A stretch of DNA of 64,000 nt from Hyphomicrobiales bacterium (GTDB taxonomy: Bacteria; Pseudomonadota; Alphaproteobacteria; Rhizobiales; Rhizobiaceae), in NCBI GenBank assembly GCA_900468535.1, contig UBTY01000050.1, forward strand, positions 1-64,000. Direction: 5' to 3'. Under the pieces are notes generated by a model. It ran no database searches. It was not told the origin of the DNA and saw only the letters and a program-made list of their open reading frames with translations. Every line of letters starts with the position of its first letter. Position 1 is the first letter of the stretch. This document shows, piece by piece, positions 51,286 through 60,062 of the stretch. Both the position numbers and the translations under genes were made by a program.

Positions 51286-53373
51286 TTAGTTGATCGGGCC
51301 CTTGTCGCCAGGCTTGCCGGGCAGCTGCTCAGGGAACAGCTCGTACTTGCCCTGCTTGTCGGCGGCCACCCACAGACGTTCGCGGATGACGGAGTCTTCA
51401 GCCCAGTTGAACATGAAGATCGGAGTTCCAGCCGGCACGTTCGAGAAGCGCTTGTTGATGATCAGCGCACCCGGATACTCCGTGAGGCCAACCGTATCGA
51501 CATTCTCGGTCGCGACCTTCTGATACTGCTTCATCAGGTCGACGCGCTCGTTGTTGTCCTGGCTGGTCTGGAACTTGGTGACGATGTCGACCAGCTTTTC
51601 TTCATAGGGCATCAGGTCAAGCTTGCCGTCCTTGCCGGCGCGATGCTGCCAGCTCGTGCGGGGACCGACAGGTGCAAGCTGTTCGGTGTTCTGCACGACG
51701 GAAGCAAGTTCCGGTGAACTGCGCTGGATCAGCCAGTCGAAACGACCCGCATAGTGGGCGTCGTCACGCTTCGGACCATCCAATGCATTGAGGATGACCT
51801 TGATGCCGAGCTTTTCCATCTGACCGATGACGCCTTCAGCAAGGCTCTTATCGGTCGCGTAGGCGTTGTTGACCAGAAGCACGATTTCGACGTTCTTGCC
51901 GCCTTCGGTGCCGGCGGGGAAGTTCACGAAGCCGTCGCCATCGGTATCCTTGAGGCCGGCCTTGGCGAGCAATGCCTTGGCGCCCTTCAGGTCAAACGGG
52001 TAGTAGACGACCGAGTTGCGATCGTAGAAGCTCGTGCCCGAAGACAGGCCACCCGGATAGATCGCGGTGAACGGACCCTTGACCAGGGAGTCGCCGATCG
52101 CCTTGCGATCCAGACCCATGGTGACCGCCTTGCGGAAGTCCTCATTGCGGTTTAGTTCGCGAACAGCCTGGCCACGTGCGTCAGGATCGCCCCAGCCATT
52201 GGCCGAGAGGTTCATACGCAGGTTGTAGCCGATCAGGCGCGGGCCGAAGGCAAGGCGTGCCGGCGCGGTCTTCTCGGCAGCGCGCTTCAGCGACGCCACG
52301 AAGTTTTCCGGCTGCTCGAGGTTGGAAATGTCGCCGGAGCCGGCAACAGCCTGCACGTCGCGATCCGCCCAGGTGGAGAGCTTGTAGTGCAGCTCGTTGA
52401 GGTAAGGCAGCTGGTTGCCCTTCTCGTCGACCTTCCAGTAATAGGGGTTGCGGCGCATGACGATGATATCGTCGGGACGATACTCGACCGGCACCCAGGC
52501 ACCCATGACCGGCATGTTCATGAATTCCGGCGGGAAGGCATTCTTGAACTGATCGTAGGTGTTCTTCGAATACTTCGGATGCTGTGGCTTCAGGATGTGC
52601 GACGGACCCGGGCAGAAGCTCGGATAGGACATCGTGTAGAGATACTGCTTCGGGAAGGCGTCCTTGAACGTCCATTCGACGGTGTAGTCGTCGATCTTCT
52701 TCAGCGTCGTGCCCTCGCCGAAGGCTTCCGGCGATGCGCCGCCACCGAGCGGCGAGACGTTCGGGTCGATGACTTCATCTTCCCAGTAGAACATGATGTC
52801 GTCAGCGTTGAAGGCGACGCCATCCGACCACTTCGCACCTTCGACGAGGTGCATGGTCAGCTTGTGGCCATCCGCAGACCATTCCCAGCTCTTGGCGAGG
52901 TTCGGAAGCGGTTCGGTATCCTTGGCTTCGACCTGGAAGAGCGGTGCCGTACGCGTCAGGCATTCGGAGAGACCGATATCGATGCCGCCCCAGCCCTGCG
53001 TCTGGCCGGCGCCGTAGTTCCAGCCTTCCGGTCGGCCGCCGATGACGTGGCGAAGCGTGTCGCCGTAGACGCCGACGCCGTCGACCATGTTGTCGGTCTT
53101 GAAGACGAGTGGTTCCTTGGGGAGACGATCCTTGACCGGAGGCAGCTTGCCGGTGTCGACGAAGTTCTTCTTTACCCAGTCCGGTTCGTTATACGAAGGC
53201 AGCGCCTTGAACTCTTCGATCGAGTCTCTCGAAACGTATTTGATCTTGCCTTCCGCCGGGAACGGCGGCGCAACGGGCGGTACCGTCGGCTCGGAAGCGT
53301 AGGCGCTCAAAGCCGAGACCGAGACGCTCAGCGCCAGTCCGGCAAGAATGCCAAGGTTGCGGTAATTTCTCAT
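51286..53373 (-). CDS. agpA: Alpha-galactoside-binding protein, oligopeptide receptor family (AgpA)
   Basis: A 695-residue periplasmic receptor of family 5, larger than peptide receptors (about 540), as expected for AgpA. The signal peptide is residues 1-27 (LGILAGLALSVSVSALSAYA before SEP). Recognisable parts are GDTLRHVIGGRPEGWNYGAG, WSADGHKLTMHLVEGAKWSD and FNADDIMFYWEDEV. In Sinorhizobium meliloti AgpA binds melibiose and raffinose. The ATG at 53371-53373 follows AGAGGGAGAGACG. Hairpins flank the gene on both sides. Confidence 0.9.
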   Translation of the reverse strand: MRNYRNLGILAGLALSVSVSALSAYASEPTVPPVAPPFPAEGKIKYVSRDSIEEFKALPSYNEPDWVKKNFVDTGKLPPVKDRLPKEPLVFKTDNMVDGVGVYGDTLRHVIGGRPEGWNYGAGQTQGWGGIDIGLSECLTRTAPLFQVEAKDTEPLPNLAKSWEWSADGHKLTMHLVEGAKWSDGVAFNADDIMFYWEDEVIDPNVSPLGGGASPEAFGEGTTLKKIDDYTVEWTFKDAFPKQYLYTMSYPSFCPGPSHILKPQHPKYSKNTYDQFKNAFPPEFMNMPVMGAWVPVEYRPDDIIVMRRNPYYWKVDEKGNQLPYLNELHYKLSTWADRDVQAVAGSGDISNLEQPENFVASLKRAAEKTAPARLAFGPRLIGYNLRMNLSANGWGDPDARGQAVRELNRNEDFRKAVTMGLDRKAIGDSLVKGPFTAIYPGGLSSGTSFYDRNSVVYYPFDLKGAKALLAKAGLKDTDGDGFVNFPAGTEGGKNVEIVLLVNNAYATDKSLAEGVIGQMEKLGIKVILNALDGPKRDDAHYAGRFDWLIQRSSPELASVVQNTEQLAPVGPRTSWQHRAGKDGKLDLMPYEEKLVDIVTKFQTSQDNNERVDLMKQYQKVATENVDTVGLTEYPGALIINKRFSNVPAGTPIFMFNWAEDSVIRERLWVAADKQGKYELFPEQLPGKPGDKGPIN

Positions 53374-53445
53374 CGTCTCTCCCTCTTGTTTCGAGGCGCT
53401 TTCGGCGACCCCGGTTCTCCTCAAACGATCCGGAAACGGGCTTGC

Positions 53446-53477
53446 GGCGATGGGGTCCCTCCCGGAGCCCCATCGCC
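53446..53477 (-). other. Intercistronic hairpin between agaL1 and agpA
   Basis: A ten-base-pair perfect stem (GGCGATGGGG and its complement) with a twelve-base loop occupies the gap between the agaL1 stop and the agpA start. With the hairpin after agpA it brackets the receptor message. Confidence 0.6.
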
Positions 53478-53495
53478 ACCCGTCCTCCGGGAAAC

Positions 53496-54962
53496 TCAAA
53501 CGGCCTGCTTGAGCGCCGCCTTCTCGGCACGAAGCTCTTCGATCGAGCGGACGTTGCGGCGGGCAGCGCCTGCCCATTCACGGGTCCTGACCGTCGATTT
53601 CGCCAGGCGCTCCTTCGCGGCTGGAACGGCATCGGCATATTGCGGCAGCCAGCGAGCCTGGGCGACAACCATCTCGTCGACCATCTGCCAGACCTCTTCC
53701 GGCGTTGCGACGGCACCGACCAACGGGTCGTGCAGAACGGCAAGCTTCAGAAGGTCGATATCGCCGCTGACGGCCGCATGGACCGACATGCGCTGGACGT
53801 TGATCGACGCCATGCAGGTCGCTGCGCAGGCTTCCGGAATAGTGACGCCGGAGACCATGTTGATGCCGAAGCGGTCGACGAAACCGGGCGATTCGATGAT
53901 CGCGTCAGCAGGCAGGTTGGTGATGACGCCATTGTTCTTGACGTTGAAGTGGCCGCGATAGACGCGCCCTGTTTCCAGCGCCTCGAGAATATGGCTCGCA
54001 TGTTCGTTCGAGCGCTTGGCCCGATCGATCGGCTTCGACGCCGACTCCAGGAATTGCGGGAATTCGGTTTCGAACCAGTTGCGGGTTTCTGTGGAGTGGC
54101 GCAGGTAACCGCCGGTTTCGCCATGGATCCAGTCGGACATGTCGATCCACTTGGTGATTTCGTCCGGCCGCTTGCGATACCAGGGAAGGTATTCGGAGAG
54201 GTGTCCGTTGCTCTCCGTCGAGTAAACGCCGAAGCGCTTCAGCACGTCGATGCGCAGCTTTTCCTGCTGTGAGAAGACGGGATGCGCTTCGAAGGCGGCA
54301 ACCAGCTCGTCCTTGCCAATCTTGCGGCCGTTGAGCTTGAGATCGACGAACCAGGTCTGATGGTTGATACCCGAGCAGATGTAGTCGAGTTCGGAAGGCG
54401 ACTTCGCACCAAGCACCTCGGCGATCTGTTCGGCGCCATGCTGTACACCATGGCAGAGACCGACAGTATCGACCTTGCCGTATTCGATCGCAGCCCAGGT
54501 GTTCATCGCCATCGGGTTTGCGTAGTTCAGGAACTTGGCACCCGGCTCGGCGACCTCGCGGATGTCCTTGCAGAAGTCGAGGATGACGGGAATGTTGCGC
54601 TGGCCATAGAGAATGCCGCCGGCGCAGATCGTGTCACCGACGCACTGGTCGATGCCGTACTTGAGTGGGATACGGATATCGTCGGCATAGGCTTCGAGAC
54701 CGCCGACGCGCACGCAACTGATGATATAGCGCGCGCCGGTCAGCGCCTCGCGACGATTGGTCGTCGCCGTCACCTTGGTCGGCAACTTGTTGGACGCGAC
54801 GATCGTGTCGAGGATCTGCTTGATCATCTGCAGATTGTGTTCGCTCATATCCGTAAGCGCGAACTCAACGTCCTGGAATTCCGGCACACAAAGGATGTCG
54901 GTGAACAGTTTTTTCGTGAAGCCGACGCTGCCTGCGCCGATGATAGCGATTTTGAAACCCAT
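53496..54962 (-). CDS. agaL1: GH4 alpha-galactosidase (AgaL1 type)
   Basis: A 488-residue family 4 glycosidase with IAIIGAGSVGFTKKLFTDIL at the N-terminus, metal Cys in GLCHGVQHGAEQIAEVLG and His in CSGINHQTWFVDLKLNG. These enzymes cleave by an NAD-dependent oxidation-elimination mechanism. It is the first gene of the operon, divergent from the AraC activator. The start at 54960-54962 gives the family N-terminus; the open stretch upstream is non-coding. It differs strongly from AgaL2 in the loop regions. Confidence 0.88.
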   Translation of the reverse strand: MGFKIAIIGAGSVGFTKKLFTDILCVPEFQDVEFALTDMSEHNLQMIKQILDTIVASNKLPTKVTATTNRREALTGARYIISCVRVGGLEAYADDIRIPLKYGIDQCVGDTICAGGILYGQRNIPVILDFCKDIREVAEPGAKFLNYANPMAMNTWAAIEYGKVDTVGLCHGVQHGAEQIAEVLGAKSPSELDYICSGINHQTWFVDLKLNGRKIGKDELVAAFEAHPVFSQQEKLRIDVLKRFGVYSTESNGHLSEYLPWYRKRPDEITKWIDMSDWIHGETGGYLRHSTETRNWFETEFPQFLESASKPIDRAKRSNEHASHILEALETGRVYRGHFNVKNNGVITNLPADAIIESPGFVDRFGINMVSGVTIPEACAATCMASINVQRMSVHAAVSGDIDLLKLAVLHDPLVGAVATPEEVWQMVDEMVVAQARWLPQYADAVPAAKERLAKSTVRTREWAGAARRNVRSIEELRAEKAALKQAV

Positions 54963-55121
54963 GGTCCTTGCCTCAATGCGATCAAATGTGCCGGCGCTGA
55001 ACGATGAGAAGAAGAATAGGACTCGGGCTTGCGCTCGACGCCAAAAAAGGCCAGAAATCCGGCTTATTCTCCTCCCCGCCGCTCCTCGATGCTGGCGGTG
55101 TTCTCTCTCTTGAGGGCGGAT

Positions 55122-55131
55122 TATGCGCATA
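55122..55131. promoter_or_regulatory. Short palindrome in the agaL1-agpT divergent promoter
   Basis: TATGCGCATA is a perfect ten-base palindrome 35 bases upstream of agpT in the 203-base divergent region. The rest of that region shows no other clear repeat, so this is only a weak candidate for a control site. Confidence 0.2.
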
Positions 55132-55165
55132 TTCGGCGGGGCCGCCAGAGAAGGATTATGCTTTA

Positions 55166-56056
55166 ATGGGTAATTCTGTGCTGCAGAAACTGATTGATAA
55201 CGGACCGATCATGCGGACCGTGTCACTCCCGCGCGGCCGCCAGAGCCTGCACACAATGCCAACGAGTACAGGCTATGAGATCCGCGAAAATGCGACCTAT
55301 GACTGGGACGGCAGAAAGCGCGGGCAGACACCCTTCACCGTCCTGCAACATACGATCAGAGGCGCAGGTAACCTGCGTTACGAGAATCGCCAGCTTCGCG
55401 TGAAAGAAGGCGAGACACTGCTTGTCCTCGTTCCGCACAATCACCGTTACTGGCTCGAAGATGGCGATCGCTGGGAGTTTTTCTGGATTTCGATGAACGG
55501 CGAAGAGGCGCTGCGCATCCATCGTTCGATCCTCGCCGTGACAGGGCCGATTCTGAAACTGCAGCCACAAACGATCGAGCATCTAGCGGATTGCAGCCTG
55601 CGGCTAATCAATGGCGGCGAAACGCCAGGGCTGGCCTCGGCAATCGCCTACGAGGCGGCCATGGCCCTGTACGACGACGTCTTCGGCTCGCATCCGGTCT
55701 TCAGTGAAGAATACCGGACGATGCAGCATGTCATCGACTATATCATGGCAAATCTCGAGCGTCCGTTACCCGTCGAGGATCTGGCGCGGGTCGCTGGCCT
55801 CAGCCGGGCACATTTCTCGCGGATGTTCGCAGCCAACGAGGGCCTGCCGCCGGCGGAATTCGTCCTGCAGAAACGCCTGAAGCGAGCCGTGAAGCTGTTG
55901 ACCAAGACCGCAAACATGCCCGTCAAGGAGGTTGCGATCCGTTCAGGCTTCGAGGATGCCAACTATTTCTCGAAGGTATTCCGCCGCGTCTACGGTACGA
56001 ATCCAACCGAGTTTCGTACAACAGGCATGTATGCGAGCGTCGGCAAAGGACGCTGA
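55166..56056 (+). CDS. agpT: AraC-family activator of alpha-galactoside genes (AgpT-like)
   Basis: A 296-residue AraC regulator. The N-terminal sensing cupin covers about residues 30-130 (VLQHTIRGAGNLRYENRQLR, then VKEGETLLVLVPHNHRYWL). The C-terminal double helix-turn-helix starts near residue 190 with LPVEDLARVAGLSRAHFSRM and ends with IRSGFEDANYFSKVFRRVYG. Being divergent from agaL1-agpABCD-agaL2 it corresponds to the AgpT activator described in Sinorhizobium. The ATG at 55166 is preceded by AAGGA. Confidence 0.9.
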   Translation: MGNSVLQKLIDNGPIMRTVSLPRGRQSLHTMPTSTGYEIRENATYDWDGRKRGQTPFTVLQHTIRGAGNLRYENRQLRVKEGETLLVLVPHNHRYWLEDGDRWEFFWISMNGEEALRIHRSILAVTGPILKLQPQTIEHLADCSLRLINGGETPGLASAIAYEAAMALYDDVFGSHPVFSEEYRTMQHVIDYIMANLERPLPVEDLARVAGLSRAHFSRMFAANEGLPPAEFVLQKRLKRAVKLLTKTANMPVKEVAIRSGFEDANYFSKVFRRVYGTNPTEFRTTGMYASVGKGR

Positions 56057-56077
56057 CGCCCGCGACGAGTGCATGAG

Positions 56078-56794
56078 CTACCGCGCGCTGTCGTAGCTCA
56101 GCTTTGGGTACCAGGTGGGCGGACGGCCTTCAGGCGTCGTGTCGAGGACGTTCCAGAGCGGCATGAAGTCCGGTGCGCCTCGCGGGTCCTGGCCGGGATC
56201 CGCCGTTGCCGCCCCCATTTCCGGGTTCCAGAAATGACGGATCACGCCATCCTTGATCGTGAAGACGTTGTAGGCGGGTTCATCCCCGCCATCTGGACCG
56301 ATGGCGTGATAATCGCGACTGAACTCTTCCGTCGTATCTGAATAGAGTGGCAGATGATGCCAGCCTCGTTCCTTCTTGAAAGCGAGCAACCGCTCGATCG
56401 GCGAGCGCGCGACAACCGCAAAGGCAACCTGCTGCGTGATATCAGGCACCTCTCCGTCAAACGCCGACAGCATCGACGTGCACATCGGGCATGGCCGCTC
56501 ACTCTTCGGGCCGTACATGTAGCTGTAGATCACAAGCGTTGGCTTGTCTGCGAAGAGGTCTTTCATACCGATTCCACCGTCCGGGCCTTGAAAGCGATAA
56601 TCCTTCGTCACTTGCCCGCCTGATGGCAAGGCGCGGCGCTGTTCCGCGACGCGTTCGATATGCCGGCGCAGCTCGATCTCCTCGGCGAGCAACTCGTCGC
56701 GCGCGCGACGGTATTCAGGGCTTTCATTTGGAAAACTAAGGCCGTTTCGTCGGGCCAGTTCTCTTGCGGAAACAAGGTTATTCGCATCCATCAT
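56078..56794 (-). CDS. DUF899 thioredoxin-like protein
   Basis: A 238-residue DUF899 protein with a thioredoxin-like fold. It contains CPMCTSMLSAFDGEVPDI, in which the CPMC pair occupies the position of the redox motif, and HHLPLYSDTTEEFSRDY. Functions in this family are not established; they are annotated as predicted dithiol-disulfide isomerases. The ATG at 56792-56794 follows AGGAGG. A second ATG lies three bases later. No operon partner: both neighbours are on opposite strands or separated by over 150 bases. Confidence 0.82.
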   Translation of the reverse strand: MMDANNLVSARELARRNGLSFPNESPEYRRARDELLAEEIELRRHIERVAEQRRALPSGGQVTKDYRFQGPDGGIGMKDLFADKPTLVIYSYMYGPKSERPCPMCTSMLSAFDGEVPDITQQVAFAVVARSPIERLLAFKKERGWHHLPLYSDTTEEFSRDYHAIGPDGGDEPAYNVFTIKDGVIRHFWNPEMGAATADPGQDPRGAPDFMPLWNVLDTTPEGRPPTWYPKLSYDSAR

Positions 56795-56958
56795 ATCAAC
56801 CTCCTCAGGCTTTTGACGGGCGGATCTTTCCACCTCACGACAAGAAACGTTTGGGGAGCGGGAAATTCGACATCAGCGAGAAAAGAAATTTCGCTCCGGC
56901 CGAAGACCGACGCGATAAAGCCGGCAGTGACTGCCGGTGGCACCTGGGGAAATCTGCG

Positions 56959-57702
56959 TTACTCGGCAGTCTTCGCCGTCACGGTCAGGCTGGTTCCATA
57001 GGCATCTCGCAGCTCGCTATCCCCGACGCTGCGATCCACCGCCTTGTGCAAAAGCATCGAGGTGAAGCCCGCCTTGTAAGACCCCTCCACCAAAGTAACG
57101 TCGGAATTGCCCGGATTGTCAGAGCGCTCGAACCAATCAACCGGGTGGCGGAGAAGATTCATCTCGATCGCCCTGTTGGTGACGCCGTGACCAACGACGA
57201 TCGCATCAACGCCATCGTCCCCCTCATGCACGATATTCTGCAGGAACAGCCGCACGCGCTGGGCGACATCCGCGCGGCTCTCTCCATCCGGCGGACGCGC
57301 GTAGAACTTTCCGCTGTTGTTGCGCAGACGCGCCCATTTCTCGAATTCGTCCGGAAACTTCTGTTTGCGCTCGGCGTGATCGTAGATCTCGGTGAACAGG
57401 CCGAAATCCTGCTCACGCAACAGATAGTCTTCGCGGACATCACCAACGATGTCAGACGGCAGCGTTTCCAGAACGGCATCCTTGCTCTGCCGTGTCCTCA
57501 GGTACGGCGAGTACCAGATGGCAAGCTTGCTCGCTTCACCGGGTGGGTGATCGTGAAGGTAGGCGGCGATCGCTCGTCCGGCGGTCAGAGCCTGACGATA
57601 GCCCCATTGAGACAGCGGAACGGCATGATCACCGAACTGCCGGTAGGCTCGTTCGTCCAGATTGCCAAGCGACTCGCCATGTCGAAGAAGAATAAACCGC
57701 AT
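56959..57702 (-). CDS. Histidine phosphatase family protein
   Basis: A 247-residue phosphoglycerate-mutase-like phosphatase. The phosphorylated His is in FILLRHGESLGNLDERA at residues 2-18, the second His in VVGHGVTNRAIEM, and a middle Glu/His segment in LFTEIYDHAERKQKF. The substrate is unknown. It is on the same strand as hutC and 97 bases after its end, but two hairpins lie in between, so it is probably transcribed separately or at a lower level. The 164 bases between it and DUF899 hold no recognisable element. Confidence 0.88.
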   Translation of the reverse strand: MRFILLRHGESLGNLDERAYRQFGDHAVPLSQWGYRQALTAGRAIAAYLHDHPPGEASKLAIWYSPYLRTRQSKDAVLETLPSDIVGDVREDYLLREQDFGLFTEIYDHAERKQKFPDEFEKWARLRNNSGKFYARPPDGESRADVAQRVRLFLQNIVHEGDDGVDAIVVGHGVTNRAIEMNLLRHPVDWFERSDNPGNSDVTLVEGSYKAGFTSMLLHKAVDRSVGDSELRDAYGTSLTVTAKTAE

Positions 57703-57720
57703 CAGCTATCCGCATTTCCC

Positions 57721-57739
57721 GATGTCGAATACCGACATC
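57721..57739. repeat. Short hairpin between hutC and the phosphatase gene
   Basis: GATGTCG-AATAC-CGACATC is a perfect seven-base-pair stem with a five-base loop, 18 bases before the phosphatase start. It is followed by a larger hairpin. Confidence 0.5.
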
Positions 57740-57745
57740 ATGGAA

Positions 57746-57780
57746 CGTGATGTCTCCGACTGCAACGCGGAGATATCACG
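57746..57780 (-). terminator. Larger hairpin after hutC
   Basis: CGTGATGTCTCCG pairs with CGGAGATATCACG over 13 positions with one G-T type mismatch and a nine-base loop, 20 bases after the hutC stop. It likely reduces read-through from the hutF-hutC operon into the phosphatase gene. Confidence 0.5.
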
Positions 57781-57799
57781 AGCCGCACCAATCTCGCGC

Positions 57800-58522
57800 T
57801 TACTGCGAGGCGGGGGCGAAGCGAGCCACCAGGGCATGCCGATCACCGGGATAGGTGAAGCGCACATGCGTGACCGGCCCGACATTACTCCAGGTCCGGC
57901 GCTCAACGACCAAACATGCGGTGTGACGCGCGATATCGAGAGCAGCCGCCTCATCCTGTCCAGCTGAGACCGCATGAATGCGATGTTCGGCACTGCTCCA
58001 GGGAATCTGATTGATGAGCCATGCGCCGGGTGCGGTTTCCGAGAAATCGGCGGTCGCCGCTTCCGGGACCGTTGCGAGGCTGATCAGTCTCTGCTCCAGG
58101 CAGAACGGCCGCCCACCCGCCAGATGAACGCAGACGACATCAACAACAGAAGACCCCGGCGCGACATCGAGGCGCCTGATGTCGTCGGCTTTTGCCTTGC
58201 GTTGCTCACGCTTCGAAACCGCGAAGGCATAGGAAAGGTTCAAAGACTGAACTTCCGCACGGATGTCATGAATCTCGAGCACAGCCGACTGAGCCTGCGG
58301 TTGCGTGACGAAACTGCCCGACTTCTTCCGGCGTTCGATAAGACCTGCCTTGGCAAGCTGAGTCAGCGCCTTGTTCACGGTCATGCGTGAACAGTCGTAC
58401 TCCTTGGTAAGATCGAGCTCAAACGGGATGCGGTGGCCCGGCGGCCACTCGCCCGAAACGATGCGGCCTTCGATATCGCTCACGATCCGCTGGTGCAAGG
58501 TTGCGTCCTTGCTTTGGTTCAT
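57800..58522 (-). CDS. hutC: Histidine utilization repressor HutC (GntR family)
   Basis: A 240-residue GntR/HutC repressor. The winged helix ELDLTKEYDCSRMTVNKALT, then KAGLIERRKKSGSFV, is in the first 75 residues; the UTRA effector domain, which binds urocanate in known HutC proteins, follows. The ATG at 58520-58522 follows GGAGC at six bases. It is 57 bases downstream of hutF in the same direction. A palindrome in the hutF-hutI gap is its likely operator. Confidence 0.93.
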   Translation of the reverse strand: MNQSKDATLHQRIVSDIEGRIVSGEWPPGHRIPFELDLTKEYDCSRMTVNKALTQLAKAGLIERRKKSGSFVTQPQAQSAVLEIHDIRAEVQSLNLSYAFAVSKREQRKAKADDIRRLDVAPGSSVVDVVCVHLAGGRPFCLEQRLISLATVPEAATADFSETAPGAWLINQIPWSSAEHRIHAVSAGQDEAAALDIARHTACLVVERRTWSNVGPVTHVRFTYPGDRHALVARFAPASQ

Positions 58523-58579
58523 CGTCACGCTCCGTTTAATGCCTCCCGCTCTAATGTGTATGTTGTCGCCTGGAAAGCC

Positions 58580-59941
58580 CTACGCAGCGAGAAGCTCGCT
58601 CATCGCCTTCAGGAAACGTCGGTTGATCGCCTCGCGCTTGATGTGACGCCCGCCGGCGACCTGCTTGCGACCGAGCGCCCAAACGCTGTCGACAGCCACC
58701 CCTCCCGCGAAAACCCAGTGATCGAGCAACTGGTCCTCGGACAGATAAGGAACGGCTGATTTGTCCAGTGAAATAAGATCAGCATGGTTGCCGACCGCGA
58801 TACCGCCCGGTGCCTTCAGCGCAGCACCCCCACCAGTGATTGCGTGATCGAAGAGGCTGCGAGCTGTGGAGCCCCCCGGCACCGCGACGACATTGCGAGC
58901 CCTGAGTGCCAGACGTTCGGAGTATTCGAGTTGCCGCAATTCATCCGAAAGCGAGATCAGCACGTTGGAATCCGAACCAACGCCGAGACGACCACCTTCG
59001 TCGATGAAGAGCGGCGCCTGGAAGGTGCCATCGCCGAGATTGGCTTCGGTGATCGGGCAGAGACCGGCGATCGCTCCGCTTCGCGCCATGCCGCGCGTCT
59101 CATCATCGGTCATGTGTGTCGCGTGTATCAGGCACCAACGGTCGTTGACCGGGGCGTTGGCAAGCAGCCATTCAACCGGTCGTGCGCCCGACCAGGCAAT
59201 GCAATCCTCGACTTCCTTGACCTGCTCGGCGATGTGAATATGGATCGGTCCGTCGCCGGCGAGCGGCACGACCTTGACCAGCTCCTCAGGCGTCGCGGCC
59301 CGGAGGCTGTGAGGTGCCAGGCCCAACTCCGCTCCTGGCAGCGCCGATGTGACCTTGCGGCAGCCATCCATCAACGCGGCAAAGCTGTCGAGTGAGTTGA
59401 TGAAGCGGCGCTGACCGTCGATCGGCGCCGCGCCGCCGAACCCGGAATGGGCATAGAATACCGGAAGCAGGGTCAATCCAATTCCGCTGGCATTTGCGGC
59501 CGCGCCGATACGTTCAGCGAGCTCGGCAATGTTCGCATAGGGTGTACCGTCCGTGTCGTGATGCAGGTAGTGGAACTCGCCGACGCGCGAAAAGCCGGCT
59601 TCCAGCATTTCCATATACAGCTGGGCCGCCACTGCCTCGACATGTTCGGGCGTCATCGAGAGCGCGAACTTGTACATCACCGTGCGCCAGCTCCAGAAGC
59701 TGTCGTTCGCCGGCCCCCGCACTTCCGCAAGCCCGGCCATCGCGCGCTGGAAGGCATGGCTGTGGAGATTGCTCATCGCAGGTACGAGAGTGTCGTGACG
59801 CTCATCCCCGGGCTCCGCCGCAACGCCCGTTTCAACGCTTGCAACACGACCGTCCGCGATCGTCAGCCGCACGTTCTTCTGCCACCCCGACGGAAGAAGT
59901 GCTGCGCTTGAATGAAGCTTGGTCGTTACCGTTTGAGCCAT
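58580..59941 (-). CDS. hutF: Formimidoylglutamate deiminase
   Basis: A 453-residue amidohydrolase converting N-formimino-L-glutamate to N-formyl-L-glutamate and ammonia. The metal site is seen in NLHSHAFQRAMAGLAEVRGP, HIHIAEQVKEVEDC and LIHATHMTDDE; GVGSDSNVLISLSDELRQLE gives the final Asp. Its product is the substrate of HutG, so this organism uses the five-step route. It is divergent from hutI, with a 121-base regulatory region between. Confidence 0.94.
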   Translation of the reverse strand: MAQTVTTKLHSSAALLPSGWQKNVRLTIADGRVASVETGVAAEPGDERHDTLVPAMSNLHSHAFQRAMAGLAEVRGPANDSFWSWRTVMYKFALSMTPEHVEAVAAQLYMEMLEAGFSRVGEFHYLHHDTDGTPYANIAELAERIGAAANASGIGLTLLPVFYAHSGFGGAAPIDGQRRFINSLDSFAALMDGCRKVTSALPGAELGLAPHSLRAATPEELVKVVPLAGDGPIHIHIAEQVKEVEDCIAWSGARPVEWLLANAPVNDRWCLIHATHMTDDETRGMARSGAIAGLCPITEANLGDGTFQAPLFIDEGGRLGVGSDSNVLISLSDELRQLEYSERLALRARNVVAVPGGSTARSLFDHAITGGGAALKAPGGIAVGNHADLISLDKSAVPYLSEDQLLDHWVFAGGVAVDSVWALGRKQVAGGRHIKREAINRRFLKAMSELLAA

Positions 59942-60021
59942 AACGCTTTTTCTCCTCTTTAGCGTCGCACATCTTTCTTTTCGATGGAGCTGCGCAAAAT
60001 TTCACTTGTCACCCGTTTATT

Positions 60022-60033
60022 ATGTATATACAT
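60022..60033. promoter_or_regulatory. Palindrome in the hutF-hutI divergent promoter, probable HutC operator
   Basis: ATGTATATACAT is a perfect palindrome 81 bases from the hutF start and 30 bases from the hutI start. It resembles the CTTGTATxTACAAG-type HutC sites described in other proteobacteria. A weaker relative, ATGTGTATGTTG, occurs at 58554-58565 between hutF and hutC. Confidence 0.6.
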
Positions 60034-60062
60034 GTTTCCACATAAAGGAAGGCGCAAAGCTG

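Noticed and set aside
52387..53961. Long open frame of over 500 codons on the plus strand opposite agpA and agaL1
   Set aside because: It is antisense to a clear receptor gene and runs past its start into agaL1, has no recognisable domain, and is expected from high G+C codon bias on the coding strand.
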